NCBI GenBank assembly: GCA_964540515.1
Contig: CAZIMS010000007.1
Span: 1 to 64,000 of the forward strand
Direction of reading: 5' to 3'
From: JAOAGA01 sp964540515
GTDB lineage: Bacteria; CALINM01
Length of the DNA stretch: 64,000 nucleotides
In this document: in pieces, positions 35,809 through 45,266 of the stretch
How positions within the stretch are numbered: the first letter of the stretch is position 1
How the letters are laid out: every line of letters starts with the position of its first letter
Notes under the pieces: model-generated
What the model saw: the letters and a program-made list of their open reading frames with translations, nothing else
What the model was told of the DNA's origin: nothing
Database searches by the model: none
Position numbers and translations under genes: made by a program

Positions 35809-37307
35809 TTAACAACCTTGTTTAAAACCCTATCTAAGTTTAAAATAAAAAGAGTTATCATTAAACCATATAAGACTCCCAATTGCATAATCATAGTAGT
35901 AGAAAAAGCTAAAGCTGAATGCTGAAAGACCCATATATAAAAAAAAATAAATCCAATAAATTTTACATTTGGAGAATTAATTTTAGTCATTACTTCATAA
36001 ATAATTTTATAAAATACGCCATAAAGAAACATTAAAATGGGGATCATAAAAAAACCAAAGTTCATATATATTTCCGATATCTGTGGCAATGTAACACCAG
36101 AGACATAATCCCATGGTTCTACAAGCCCATATTCCATAGCAAATGTATTATTAAACCTTCCAAAATCTTTTGATTTTTGAGTTTTTGGAATCAGGCTTAA
36201 TATAGCTTCTAATCCTTTAATATATGTATCACCTATCTTAAATTCTACAAAGTTTGGCGATTGTCCAATAACAGCAATATTAGTATTTAAATGGTCAAAT
36301 CTAACAAAAATAAATTTATAACCTTCTGGAATATCAATATAATTAAAAGCCTGTTTAACTACCTCTATTGCTTGGATTGGAGATTCTATTTGCATGCCTA
36401 AATTAAGGGCAGTTCTATAAGCATTAAAAAGAGGAAACGTTGTGATGAACAATAGAATAACTACAACTATTATAAATTCTTTTCTAATATTCATAAAATT
36501 TTTATCTTTTAAATAATAAAAATAAAATAACCAAACAAAGAGCGTAACACCTATTCTTTCTTTATGAGCAGATACCACGCCTAGTAATATATTCGAGAAA
36601 CTCAATCCAATTAAAATAAGCTTTAAAATCACATTTTTAGAATATGAATAAGCGATAATTGCTATAAGCAATGTTCCGAATAAGTAAAAAACAGAAATTC
36701 GTGAAAAACCAAACAGATTAAGCAAATACGTAGTAATTGAGGGTGTATGTTCTTGTATATTAGTTGCTCCTAAAAAGAAAGCTTCTCTTTGCAAAAGATA
36801 TACTATGGTTATTCCTGTTAAGATGATATATAAGAGAATAGTAAAATATACTAAACTAGATTTCCATTTCTTAAGATTGTTATCTTTTCTTATATTGCTG
36901 AGAAATAATGAATAAAATCTCGATCTAAATCCCAAATACAAAAATATTAGCCCAATAATAGCCATAACCTGAGAGGCAGGAATTTCTTCTATATATGCAG
37001 AAGACTTGAATAATATAGAAGAAGGATCTTCAGAAAAGCTTATTAATACTGGAATCACCCCAAAAGGTATAGACCACAGTAAGGCATAGAATATTAATGG
37101 ATTGAGGAATTCAATAACATGGTTTTTTTTATAGTTCTCAAAAATAATAAAACTAGTTATTAAAAAATATATTATCGAAAGGATTAGTGTGATTGAATCA
37201 TCATAACTTGAGAAAAAAATGCTTAAAGATGCTATAAATATTGCCAGAATGAAAAACAACACAGCGCTTACAAAATATCTCTTATTTTCCAGTATAATTA
37301 TTTTCAA
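35805..37307 (-). CDS. Polysaccharide polymerase, Wzy-like
   Basis: A 500-residue integral membrane protein with about 12 hydrophobic helices and a large hydrophilic loop near residues 320-400 (HLNTNIAVIGQSPNF and neighbours). The size, helix number and long periplasmic loop fit an oligosaccharide repeat-unit polymerase, which is otherwise missing from this Wzx/Wzy-type locus. Wzy proteins share little sequence, so this is a placement by topology and context. It overlaps its neighbours by four and 26 bases. Confidence 0.7.
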   Translation of the reverse strand: MKIIILENKRYFVSAVLFFILAIFIASLSIFFSSYDDSITLILSIIYFLITSFIIFENYKKNHVIEFLNPLIFYALLWSIPFGVIPVLISFSEDPSSILFKSSAYIEEIPASQVMAIIGLIFLYLGFRSRFYSLFLSNIRKDNNLKKWKSSLVYFTILLYIILTGITIVYLLQREAFFLGATNIQEHTPSITTYLLNLFGFSRISVFYLFGTLLIAIIAYSYSKNVILKLILIGLSFSNILLGVVSAHKERIGVTLFVWLFYFYYLKDKNFMNIRKEFIIVVVILLFITTFPLFNAYRTALNLGMQIESPIQAIEVVKQAFNYIDIPEGYKFIFVRFDHLNTNIAVIGQSPNFVEFKIGDTYIKGLEAILSLIPKTQKSKDFGRFNNTFAMEYGLVEPWDYVSGVTLPQISEIYMNFGFFMIPILMFLYGVFYKIIYEVMTKINSPNVKFIGFIFFYIWVFQHSALAFSTTMIMQLGVLYGLMITLFILNLDRVLNKVVK

Positions 37308-38415
37308 TTAAGATTCTCTCTAATCTATTTTTGAAGTTCTCATAACTGAACTCTTTTATAACTTTTTCTCTCCCTTTTTTCCCCATTGTCTCACGCAATT
37401 TGTTATCATTATATAAGAGATTTATTTTATCTTTAATATCTTCTAAACTTTTAGGTGATACTAAAAAGCCATTCTTTCCTTCGTCCACTGCTTCGGCACT
37501 CCCATCTTCATTACCTGCTATAATTGGTTTTTCACAAACGGCAGCCTCAATAAGAGCAAGTGGCAATCCTTCACCCTCATTATTATCAAATTTGCTAATT
37601 AAGGCAAAAACATCACATATATTATAGAAGCTTACGAGTTCAGCTTCAGGAACTCTGCCAGTAAATATTACCCTATCTACTAAGCCAAGTTCAGCTACTA
37701 ATGTTTTCAATAAGCCTTCTAATCTCCCCCCTCCCACTATCACATAAATAATGTCTTCAGGAAGGTTCTTAAGTGCCATAATTATTAATTCATGTCCTTT
37801 ATATCTATCCAATCTCCCGATGGTAAGGATGACAAACTTATCTTTTGGAATTTTGTATTTATTAAGCAGTAACTCATTTTTAGGTAGAGGCTTGAATCTT
37901 TCTATATCTACGCAATCGTAAAGAAGGTTTAATTTACTGTCACAAACATGCAAATTTTCCTTGCAATATCTCAATATAAACTTACAATCTCCTATAATCT
38001 TATCAGCATTTTTTAAAGAGACAGTTTTTATTAGATTTAAACCGCTCCATATCTCTAAGCCATAAACATTTAGAAAAAATTGAGTTTCAAATAATTTTTT
38101 TGCTATAAATCCAATTGGAGATAAATTTATATGGTTAATTATGACAGTATTTATATCTTTTTTTTTAATAAAATCTAAACTTCTTACCATGAAATTGATT
38201 TTTCCCATTATTCCTTTTTTTTCTTCAAAATATTCAACATTTATATCTTCTTCAAATGAATTTTCGCCTTTCTTACAATATGAAAATATAAAAACATTAT
38301 TCTTTCCATAAATATCTCTTAACGCTTTTAATTGATATCTCGCATATCTTTGGATTCCCCCTTTAAAAAAAATATCTGAGACAATTAAGAGGATTTTCTG
38401 ATTTTTTTTCGTCAT
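37282..38415 (-). CDS. Family 4 glycosyltransferase
   Basis: GT-B enzyme of 377 residues. Visible motifs include GGIQRYARYQLKAL at the N-terminus, LTIGRLDRYKGHELI, VGGGRLEGLLK, and NEGEGLPLALIEAAVCEKP with the two conserved glutamates. Overlaps the Wzy-like gene and shares a four-base overlap with the next glycosyltransferase. Sugar specificity unknown. Confidence 0.92.
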   Translation of the reverse strand: MTKKNQKILLIVSDIFFKGGIQRYARYQLKALRDIYGKNNVFIFSYCKKGENSFEEDINVEYFEEKKGIMGKINFMVRSLDFIKKKDINTVIINHINLSPIGFIAKKLFETQFFLNVYGLEIWSGLNLIKTVSLKNADKIIGDCKFILRYCKENLHVCDSKLNLLYDCVDIERFKPLPKNELLLNKYKIPKDKFVILTIGRLDRYKGHELIIMALKNLPEDIIYVIVGGGRLEGLLKTLVAELGLVDRVIFTGRVPEAELVSFYNICDVFALISKFDNNEGEGLPLALIEAAVCEKPIIAGNEDGSAEAVDEGKNGFLVSPKSLEDIKDKINLLYNDNKLRETMGKKGREKVIKEFSYENFKNRLERILIENNYTGK

Positions 38416-39401
38416 TTTTTTGGGTTACTTGTTATATTTGTTAATACTATATTTATTATATTATCATTAACAAAATCAATTAAATAATTAAATTTTTTAA
38501 ACCTTATCCTATAAGGAAGGACCTCTCTTAACAAATCGATTACTCTTAAATTTTCAATACTCTCTATAAATAATCCCCATTTTCGCGGTTTTTTTTTGAC
38601 TACTCTAAAAAATATATAATAAACTACTAACTCCAGCAAAAATAATCTTGCTAAAAAAGAACTTCTGATTTTATTAATGAAACCAATAATTTTTATAAAT
38701 TTATGTACTTCTTTTGGACAGTAAAGCCTTCTTAATGTGTGTACGTCCTTAATATATTCATCATCATTATTAAAAGAAAAAGCCTGATCATGAGAAATCT
38801 CAATAGATAAGAGTTCGTTAATTTTCTTCATTGGAATACTATTCTTGGCAATCCTGCACCAAAATTCGCTATCCGCAGAAACCCTAAAGGAAGTATCAAA
38901 TAAGCCTATTTTTTCAAACACAGATTTATTTAAAAAAACTGACGGCTGAATAATACCCAAACCTCTTACACATGAAAAAATCTTATAATTAAATAAAGGC
39001 ATTAAAAGCAATTTATTTCTGTTGAAACGTAAATCAATGCGAAGTGCATCTCCATAAATCATGCCTATATTTCTCTTTTTTAATTCTCTTACAGCTACTT
39101 CTACACTCCAAGGAAAATATAGATCATCAGTATTTAGATACGCTATTATTTCTCCTTTTGCCATCTTTATGCCCTTGTTTATAGCATGATACATCCCCTC
39201 ATCTATTTCAGAAATCCAACGCATATTATATTTACCTTCATATTTTTTAAGTATATCTATAGTGCCATCATTAGAAGCTCCATCAATTATAATATGTTCT
39301 ATGTTTTTATATGTCTGGTTCATAATCGATTGGATATTTAGTTCAATAAAATTTTTTCTGTTATAGCTTGGTGTAATTATTGATACCAATGGTTCTCTCA
39401 T
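38412..39401 (-). CDS. Family 2 glycosyltransferase
   Basis: GT-A enzyme of 329 residues: VSIITPSYNRKNFI, then IDGASNDGTIDI, NTDDLYF as the metal-binding acid pair. The N-terminal 210 residues form the catalytic part; the rest holds helical, partly hydrophobic stretches (LFLLELVVYYIFF) that may sit against the membrane. Four-base overlap with genes on both sides. Confidence 0.91.
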   Translation of the reverse strand: MREPLVSIITPSYNRKNFIELNIQSIMNQTYKNIEHIIIDGASNDGTIDILKKYEGKYNMRWISEIDEGMYHAINKGIKMAKGEIIAYLNTDDLYFPWSVEVAVRELKKRNIGMIYGDALRIDLRFNRNKLLLMPLFNYKIFSCVRGLGIIQPSVFLNKSVFEKIGLFDTSFRVSADSEFWCRIAKNSIPMKKINELLSIEISHDQAFSFNNDDEYIKDVHTLRRLYCPKEVHKFIKIIGFINKIRSSFLARLFLLELVVYYIFFRVVKKKPRKWGLFIESIENLRVIDLLREVLPYRIRFKKFNYLIDFVNDNIINIVLTNITSNPKK

Positions 39402-40555
39402 TTTCTAAGTCCCTCTTCTATGATTATTTCCCAATGCTTAGCATAATTTTCTAATGTTAGATTTTTTACTTTCCCGTAACCATTATTAATTAAATCCTGC
39501 CTTAACTTTTCATCTGTCCATATCTTATATATTTTTTCTGCCATATCTTCTACATTAATAGGATCAAATAAAAGCCCTGCATCTCTAACCTGTTCTGGCA
39601 AAGCACAAACATTAGAAGATACAACAGGAACACCAAGATAAAAGGCCTCCCAAATGGGTATACTTACAGATTCAAAAAGGGTTGGCATAACAAGAGCAGT
39701 AGACAGTTTGTATAAGTATGGCATATCTTCTTCTGGAATGTAACCGTGGTAGGTTATCTGACCTAAAAGATTTAATTTTCGAATCTCATTCATTGTGTTT
39801 TCAAAATTATTTTTCTTGAAACCAACCAGTATCAAGGGTATTTCTTCTTTATAAGCACATTTTATATGATGGATAGCTTTTATAAGATTTACATGATTTT
39901 TATGGTACCAAAATTGAGCGGGATAAAATAAAAACTTATCTGGTAAATTATACTTTTTCCTTTTTTGGCTAAATATTTTTTCATCTAAATTAATATCTTT
40001 TATATATCGAGGAGGCGGAGAAGGTATCACTTTTATTTTTTCATATGATATATTCAAAAAATTATTAATGTCTTCTTTCACATATTCTGATTCACAAACT
40101 ACTAATTTTGCTTTGGAAGCGGACTTCTTGTAAACGTAATCTCTCGATAATCTTTCTTTTAACGTGAAAAGATGGGGATAGTATTTATGCTGAAGGTCAT
40201 GGATAGTTATGATATAAGGTTTTTCCATATAAATGGGTGCAAGAGTGATAGAAGGAGCTATTATAAGGTCTATATCTATTCCTTTTGGAATTTTATATAT
40301 TCCCACTACATCACCTAACTTAAGCATCGTATTCATAAATAAAAATCTCTTAAACCTCATCCACATATTAGGTTGATTAATTGTTATTTCTACCTCAGTA
40401 TTGCCTAAACCTGCTGGAAACATCGAATTCCTAAAGATAACATATCCATTTTTTCTTTTTCCTAAAGTCAGAGCTTCTATGAGTGATAACGTATACTGAT
40501 AAACTCCCCCACCTGCCTTTGGAGTTAAAGCTAAAATACCCACCATCAATCTCAT
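39398..40555 (-). CDS. Family 4 glycosyltransferase
   Basis: GT-B enzyme, 385 residues. N-terminal GGGVYQYTLSLIEAL, HDLQHKYYPHLF, then CESEYVKEDI, FYPAQFWYHKNHVNLI and PTLFESVSIPIWEAFYLG with the paired glutamates in the nucleotide-sugar-binding half. These resemble mannosyl- or rhamnosyl-transferases, but specificity is not readable. Starts five bases after the flippase stop region in the chain. Confidence 0.91.
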   Translation of the reverse strand: MRLMVGILALTPKAGGGVYQYTLSLIEALTLGKRKNGYVIFRNSMFPAGLGNTEVEITINQPNMWMRFKRFLFMNTMLKLGDVVGIYKIPKGIDIDLIIAPSITLAPIYMEKPYIITIHDLQHKYYPHLFTLKERLSRDYVYKKSASKAKLVVCESEYVKEDINNFLNISYEKIKVIPSPPPRYIKDINLDEKIFSQKRKKYNLPDKFLFYPAQFWYHKNHVNLIKAIHHIKCAYKEEIPLILVGFKKNNFENTMNEIRKLNLLGQITYHGYIPEEDMPYLYKLSTALVMPTLFESVSIPIWEAFYLGVPVVSSNVCALPEQVRDAGLLFDPINVEDMAEKIYKIWTDEKLRQDLINNGYGKVKNLTLENYAKHWEIIIEEGLRK

Positions 40556-40559
40556 CCTT

Positions 40560-42044
40560 TCATTTTTTGAAACTCAACTTAACCATGAGTTCTAAGAAAT
40601 CCTTCGAATATATAATCTTAAGAAGATATGATAGTATTATAACAAATCCTATCATTAATAACCCTGCAAATATTGACCATCCTATATGACCTGGAATTGA
40701 AATGAGATACTTAAATACAATTATTACTGCTAAAATAAGTATTGATTTCACAAGAGCACCAAGAAGCCATCTAATGTCTCCTCCTATCAAATTATTTAGG
40801 ATATAGAAATATCCAGGAAAAGGTACCAATGTAAAAGCGAAAGAAAGTCCAGCGCCTATTAGTTTGAATTGAGTAATTAAAAACAGGGCGGCTATAATAT
40901 AAGAGAGACTTCCAATAAAAGATGAAATCATATTAATTTTAGCCTTCCCTAAGCCATTATAAAAATAGAATCCGACTACAGAAAAAGATTGAAAAAAGAA
41001 AACTAAAGCAATAATAGGTAAAATTGAGACGGATTTCTCTGCAAACTCTCTCCCTATCCATAAAGAAATAAAAGTATCTCCAATAAAAATTAAACCAGCA
41101 AAAATTATTAAAGAGAAAGCTGTTACATATCTTAAAGATTTTTCGTAAATATCTCTTAATTTATCTTTTTCACCGGCAGAGTTAACATAACTTACTGCTG
41201 GAAATAAAAATTGTAATACAGATGAAACAAATCCATTTGCCATCTGAACTACCATAAAAGGTATTTGATAATAAGTAACAGCTTCAGTACCTAAAAAGGC
41301 ACTGATTATCATTTTATCAACTCTAAACACAATATTTCCAGTAATACTATTTATCGCTGTGTATATACTAAAACTAAATATTTCTTTAAATACTTTTTTG
41401 TCAAAAGAAGGTTTTAACTTAATCTGTGGCAAAAGCTTTTTAGCTACTAACGCATAAATAATTAATCCGATTAACTGAAAAAATAAATAAAAAGTTAAAA
41501 TTTCTATAAGCCCTTTCCCAAGATATAATAAAATTATAATAAACAGCACTGATGAAAGCCAAAGAATATTTTGAATTTTTACAGCAATATCATATCTTTG
41601 TAAAGCCTTTGGGACATTAGAGAAAACACTGTTTAGTAATGTTATAAAAAAACCCAAAGATACAATCTTAAAAGACATTAAAGCATTATTGTGATAAGCT
41701 ACATTTACTTTGAACAACTTAACAAGAAAATCTGCAGAGATAAATATTAACAATCCCCCCAATATACCCATTACTGAATTTATAAATAAAGATACAGATA
41801 ATATCTGATTTATTTTTTTGTAATCCTTTTTTGCTTCATATTGAGAGACAAACTTTATTATTCCTTGCCCAAATCCTAAATCCATAAAAGACATTAAACC
41901 CATGAGGGAGATGGCCAGCACATATATTCCATATATCTCAGGGGTAAGTTTTTTTACTATGTAAGGCGTTGTAAATAAAGCTACCGCAACAGGAAATATA
42001 TATCCAAAAGCATTGTAAAGGGCATTTTTGAAGCTATTTTTCAT
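40560..42044 (-). CDS. wzx: Lipid-linked oligosaccharide flippase (Wzx-like, MVF/MOP superfamily)
   Basis: Integral membrane protein of 494 residues with 12-14 hydrophobic helices. Starts NALYNAFGYIFPVAVALF, has the typical FMDLGFGQGIIKFVSQYEA loop after helix 2 and the FRVDKMIISAFLGTEAV segment. It moves undecaprenyl-linked repeat units across the inner membrane. It has the classical flippase position next to the polymerase and glycosyltransferases. Overlaps the aminotransferase gene by four bases. Confidence 0.92.
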   Translation of the reverse strand: MKNSFKNALYNAFGYIFPVAVALFTTPYIVKKLTPEIYGIYVLAISLMGLMSFMDLGFGQGIIKFVSQYEAKKDYKKINQILSVSLFINSVMGILGGLLIFISADFLVKLFKVNVAYHNNALMSFKIVSLGFFITLLNSVFSNVPKALQRYDIAVKIQNILWLSSVLFIIILLYLGKGLIEILTFYLFFQLIGLIIYALVAKKLLPQIKLKPSFDKKVFKEIFSFSIYTAINSITGNIVFRVDKMIISAFLGTEAVTYYQIPFMVVQMANGFVSSVLQFLFPAVSYVNSAGEKDKLRDIYEKSLRYVTAFSLIIFAGLIFIGDTFISLWIGREFAEKSVSILPIIALVFFFQSFSVVGFYFYNGLGKAKINMISSFIGSLSYIIAALFLITQFKLIGAGLSFAFTLVPFPGYFYILNNLIGGDIRWLLGALVKSILILAVIIVFKYLISIPGHIGWSIFAGLLMIGFVIILSYLLKIIYSKDFLELMVKLSFKK

Positions 42045-43144
42045 ATTAAAATATCTTTGATCTCGTTGCAGATAAATTCTATATCTTTTTCTACAAGATT
42101 TACCGAACTTGGTAAATTTAAACCTCTTTTCGAAATATAATATGCTGCAGAATTAGTTTTTTTCTCATAATATACCGGCATCTGAGTTATTGGATAAAAA
42201 AAAGGTCTTGTATCTATTCCTTTTTCTTTTAATTTTGCCATCAATTCATCCCTTGTGATTTTACTATCATCCTCAAGCAACAGGCAAATCATCCAATAAA
42301 CATTTTTAGCCCAATTCTTTTGCGGATTTAGTTTTATCCCCTCAACACCTTCAAGATATTGCTTATACCATTTGAATATTTGTATTTTTTTACTTATAAG
42401 CTCATCAATTCTTTCTAACTGTGCCAACCCAAGGGCTGCCTGAATATTTGTTATTCTGTAGTTATATCCTACTTCTGTATGCCAATATCTTTTTTCCTTA
42501 CTCATAGCATGGTCACGTAAATATTTTGCTTTTTCATATAACTTATCATCGTTAGTAGTTATCATTCCCCCTTCACCGGTCGTAATAATTTTATTTCCAT
42601 AAAAACTAAAAACTCCACAGCTTCCTAGACAACCAACTTTCTTACCTTTGTATTCTGCTCCGTGAGCTTCTGCAGCATCTTCAATAACATAAAGGCCGTA
42701 TTGCTTTGCTATCTCATTTATCGCATCCATATCTGCTGGATGACCATACAGATGAACAGGTATAATAGCTTTTGTTTTGGAAGTTATTTTTTTTCGAATA
42801 TCTTCAGGATCTATACACCATGTATTAGGATTAACATCTGCAAATACTGGTTTAGCTCCGATATAGGTAACCGCATTTGCTGTTGCTATAAATGTAAGGT
42901 CTGGTACTATGACCTCATCGCCACTCTTGATACCTAAGCTAACTAATGATAGATGTAAAGCGACCGTACCATTTGCAGCAGTCAAAGCATATTTTGTACC
43001 AACAAATTCAGCAAACTTATTCTCAAATTCATTTATATATGGACCAAGAGATGATACCCAGCCAGATTTGACGGCATCAAGAACATAAGATATTTCTTTA
43101 TCAGTTATTGATGGTTCTGAAATAGGAATGAAGTTAGTTTTCAT
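42041..43144 (-). CDS. DegT/DnrJ/EryC1-family sugar aminotransferase
   Basis: PLP-dependent enzyme that aminates a keto nucleotide-sugar, 367 residues. The PLP lysine is in FSFYGNKIITTGEGGM near residue 190; substrate pocket residues include NGTVALHLSL and HLYGHPADMD. The presence of this enzyme implies an amino sugar (for example perosamine or a 4-amino-deoxyhexose) in the repeat unit, together with the acyltransferase next to it. It starts at ATG after a two-base gap from the acyltransferase. Confidence 0.94.
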   Translation of the reverse strand: MKTNFIPISEPSITDKEISYVLDAVKSGWVSSLGPYINEFENKFAEFVGTKYALTAANGTVALHLSLVSLGIKSGDEVIVPDLTFIATANAVTYIGAKPVFADVNPNTWCIDPEDIRKKITSKTKAIIPVHLYGHPADMDAINEIAKQYGLYVIEDAAEAHGAEYKGKKVGCLGSCGVFSFYGNKIITTGEGGMITTNDDKLYEKAKYLRDHAMSKEKRYWHTEVGYNYRITNIQAALGLAQLERIDELISKKIQIFKWYKQYLEGVEGIKLNPQKNWAKNVYWMICLLLEDDSKITRDELMAKLKEKGIDTRPFFYPITQMPVYYEKKTNSAAYYISKRGLNLPSSVNLVEKDIEFICNEIKDILI

Positions 43145-43145
43145 A

Positions 43146-43838
43146 TTATTCGAATTTCATTTTAACAAATTTTGCCTTCTCAGCAGAATAAATAGATTTT
43201 GGTTCTGTTTTTCCTGCAACATATGAGCAAACCCCTATCCATGTTCCCTCATTTATTGTTGTACCTGGTAGTATAACCGAATTTAGACCGACCGCCGCAT
43301 TATCCTTAATTACAACAGGGGCAGAAATCAAAAATTGTTCATTTTCTGGTGCCATTGGTGTAAATTTGTATTCGAATTTATCGTTTTCATCTCCTATATT
43401 ACGATAATGATGCGATAAAGAGTAAATTCTTGATCCAGAAGCAATTCCCGTATTCTTGCCAATATATACACCGCCGTGAGCTTGTATAGTTGAAAAAGGT
43501 GCGATATGTACACAATCATCAATTATTAGTTCACCCCAATCATACTCAAAATCAATATTCTTTTTGATTATAAATTTTCTAACTGAACTGTCCAATCTGG
43601 GTTTTCCAGCCAATAAGAAACAGTATTTGTCAATCCACACATTGTCCCCTATGCTAATCCATTCAGGACATTGAATTAACACTCCTTCATCAATAATTAC
43701 ATTTTTCCCACATCTTTTTAATCTTCTTTTCCAATAAAAATATCTGATCTTTCTTCCCAAGGAGCCAGGTATATATGTAACTGGAAATAATATCATGTCA
43801 TTAACTAATATTTTAATTTTTCTCAATAAATTAACCAT
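43146..43838 (-). CDS. Left-handed beta-helix acyltransferase
   Basis: Hexapeptide-repeat acyltransferase of 230 residues. Repeats of the [LIV]GxxxxI type are visible in ISIGDNVWIDK, VYIGKNTGIASG and VIKDNAAVGLNSVILPG. It likely N-acylates the amino sugar produced by the neighbouring aminotransferase, or O-acetylates a sugar. AAGGAG lies eight bases before the ATG; a promoter is called upstream, so the genes from here onwards may have a separate start. Confidence 0.9.
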   Translation of the reverse strand: MVNLLRKIKILVNDMILFPVTYIPGSLGRKIRYFYWKRRLKRCGKNVIIDEGVLIQCPEWISIGDNVWIDKYCFLLAGKPRLDSSVRKFIIKKNIDFEYDWGELIIDDCVHIAPFSTIQAHGGVYIGKNTGIASGSRIYSLSHHYRNIGDENDKFEYKFTPMAPENEQFLISAPVVIKDNAAVGLNSVILPGTTINEGTWIGVCSYVAGKTEPKSIYSAEKAKFVKMKFE

Positions 43839-43979
43839 ATGCTCTTTTCTCCTTAACTAATAGTAAATATTAAAAAACACATACAACAATAAAAGCCTCC
43901 TCATTGAGTTACAAAAGTCTTATGCTTAGTGATAATATCAAAGCATATGCATTACTTATGATTCAAACAAGACTATTGT

Positions 43980-44009
43980 ACTATAAAGAATATCTGCATA
44001 ACTATTCAA
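43980..44009 (-). promoter_or_regulatory. Candidate internal promoter of the polysaccharide locus
   Basis: Minus-strand TTGAAT (four of six), 18-base spacer, TATAGT (five of six) in the 233-base gap between wzz and the acyltransferase gene. The leader would be about 135 bases. No terminator is seen after wzz, so this would add to read-through. Confidence 0.4.
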
Positions 44010-44071
44010 TCGTTTATTGCTACAATTTATTTAGTCATATTAATTTATTATTAAGACTGTTTTTTTTCTAT

Positions 44072-45256
44072 CTAAGTATTCGTAAACTTCATAAGCTTTG
44101 TTATGTACTCTAATTTAGTATTGTTTTCCTTATCTCTCTTTATATTTTCTACATACTCCATTAAAAAAGCTATAAATATTGATAAAAAGAAGGCAGAAAA
44201 TGCTGCAATCATTACCATCTGTCTTCTTTTAGGTTTAAATCTTTTATCAGGCGGTACTGCCTTATCTACTACCTGTATCAATACAGCATCTTTTGATTCA
44301 TCTAATTTTGCCAATTCATATTGTTTTAAAAGTAATTCATAGAGTGTTTCATTAAATTTTAGCTCTCTTAGTTTTCTAAAATAATCAACTCCCACAGATG
44401 GTATCCTTTTGGTTGGCATTATTGGGTCGTGACCACTTTTATTGCTTGACTCTAATTTTGCCAACTCGGCTTTTAATCCCTTTATCTCTTCCTCAAGTCT
44501 TTGATAATCAGGATTTTGAGGAGTAGTAAAGGTGCGCAAAACTTTTAGCTCTACCTCTTTGGCAGCTATTTTACCTCTTAAATCAGCAATACCTGTAATT
44601 ATTGCCCTTGCCTGTTCGTCTATCCTTAAGGCACCTGTCTTTTCTTGAAAAACTTTCATCTCATCTTCTGCCTTAATTAAAGATTCTCTTACATCTTTTA
44701 GCTGTTCTTCATAAAATAGCCTTCTTTGAGAGGCTTCTGTTATAGCTAAACCCTTTGTAAGATTTTTTAACTCCTCCACATAGGCATTTGCTATATCTGC
44801 TGCCCTTTGAGGGTCTTTGTCTAAAACAGCAACTGTTATTAAGCCACTTTTTTTGTCTGATTGAAAGTCAGTTAATTTTTTTAAAACAAAATTTCTTGCG
44901 TCATCTCTAAATTCAATCTTCTCAACCTTCATAATATCAAATCTATCAATGATTTTATCTGTTACAGTTCTACTTTTTAGCATTCCTACATATAAATCTG
45001 CTGATGTTTTACCTGCTAAACCACCTATATCAAGGCCACCGCCCATCTGGGCTAATAGCTGAGATGCCATGCTTCCGCTTGACTGAGGGGGTAAAATACG
45101 AGTTTCTGCCTTGTAGATAGGGGTCATTATAAGGCTAATTGCGGCTGTTATAATAGCAACACCAAAAGTTAAAGACAAAATTAGCCTCTTTCTTTTGGCT
45201 ATTACTATAAAAAGATCTAACAAATTTATCTCATCCTCTTTCAAGTTTTCCTGCAT
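44072..45256 (-). CDS. wzz: Polysaccharide chain-length determinant (Wzz/GNVR type)
   Basis: Inner-membrane copolymerase of 394 residues. One membrane helix at ~22-45 and one at ~350-372 flank a periplasmic region with a long helical part (coiled, ~150-300) including the GNVR-like segment LRELKFNETLYELLLKQYELA. It lacks the cytoplasmic tyrosine-kinase domain. It sets polymer length with the Wzy-like protein and sits between the export gene and the biosynthesis genes. Confidence 0.9.
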   Translation of the reverse strand: MQENLKEDEINLLDLFIVIAKRKRLILSLTFGVAIITAAISLIMTPIYKAETRILPPQSSGSMASQLLAQMGGGLDIGGLAGKTSADLYVGMLKSRTVTDKIIDRFDIMKVEKIEFRDDARNFVLKKLTDFQSDKKSGLITVAVLDKDPQRAADIANAYVEELKNLTKGLAITEASQRRLFYEEQLKDVRESLIKAEDEMKVFQEKTGALRIDEQARAIITGIADLRGKIAAKEVELKVLRTFTTPQNPDYQRLEEEIKGLKAELAKLESSNKSGHDPIMPTKRIPSVGVDYFRKLRELKFNETLYELLLKQYELAKLDESKDAVLIQVVDKAVPPDKRFKPKRRQMVMIAAFSAFFLSIFIAFLMEYVENIKRDKENNTKLEYITKLMKFTNT

Positions 45257-45266
45257 ATTTGTTCCT

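Noticed and set aside
43904..44113. Plus-strand open frame of 69 residues in the wzz-acyltransferase gap
   Set aside because: No ribosome binding site, no homologous look, and it overlaps the predicted internal promoter and the wzz end.
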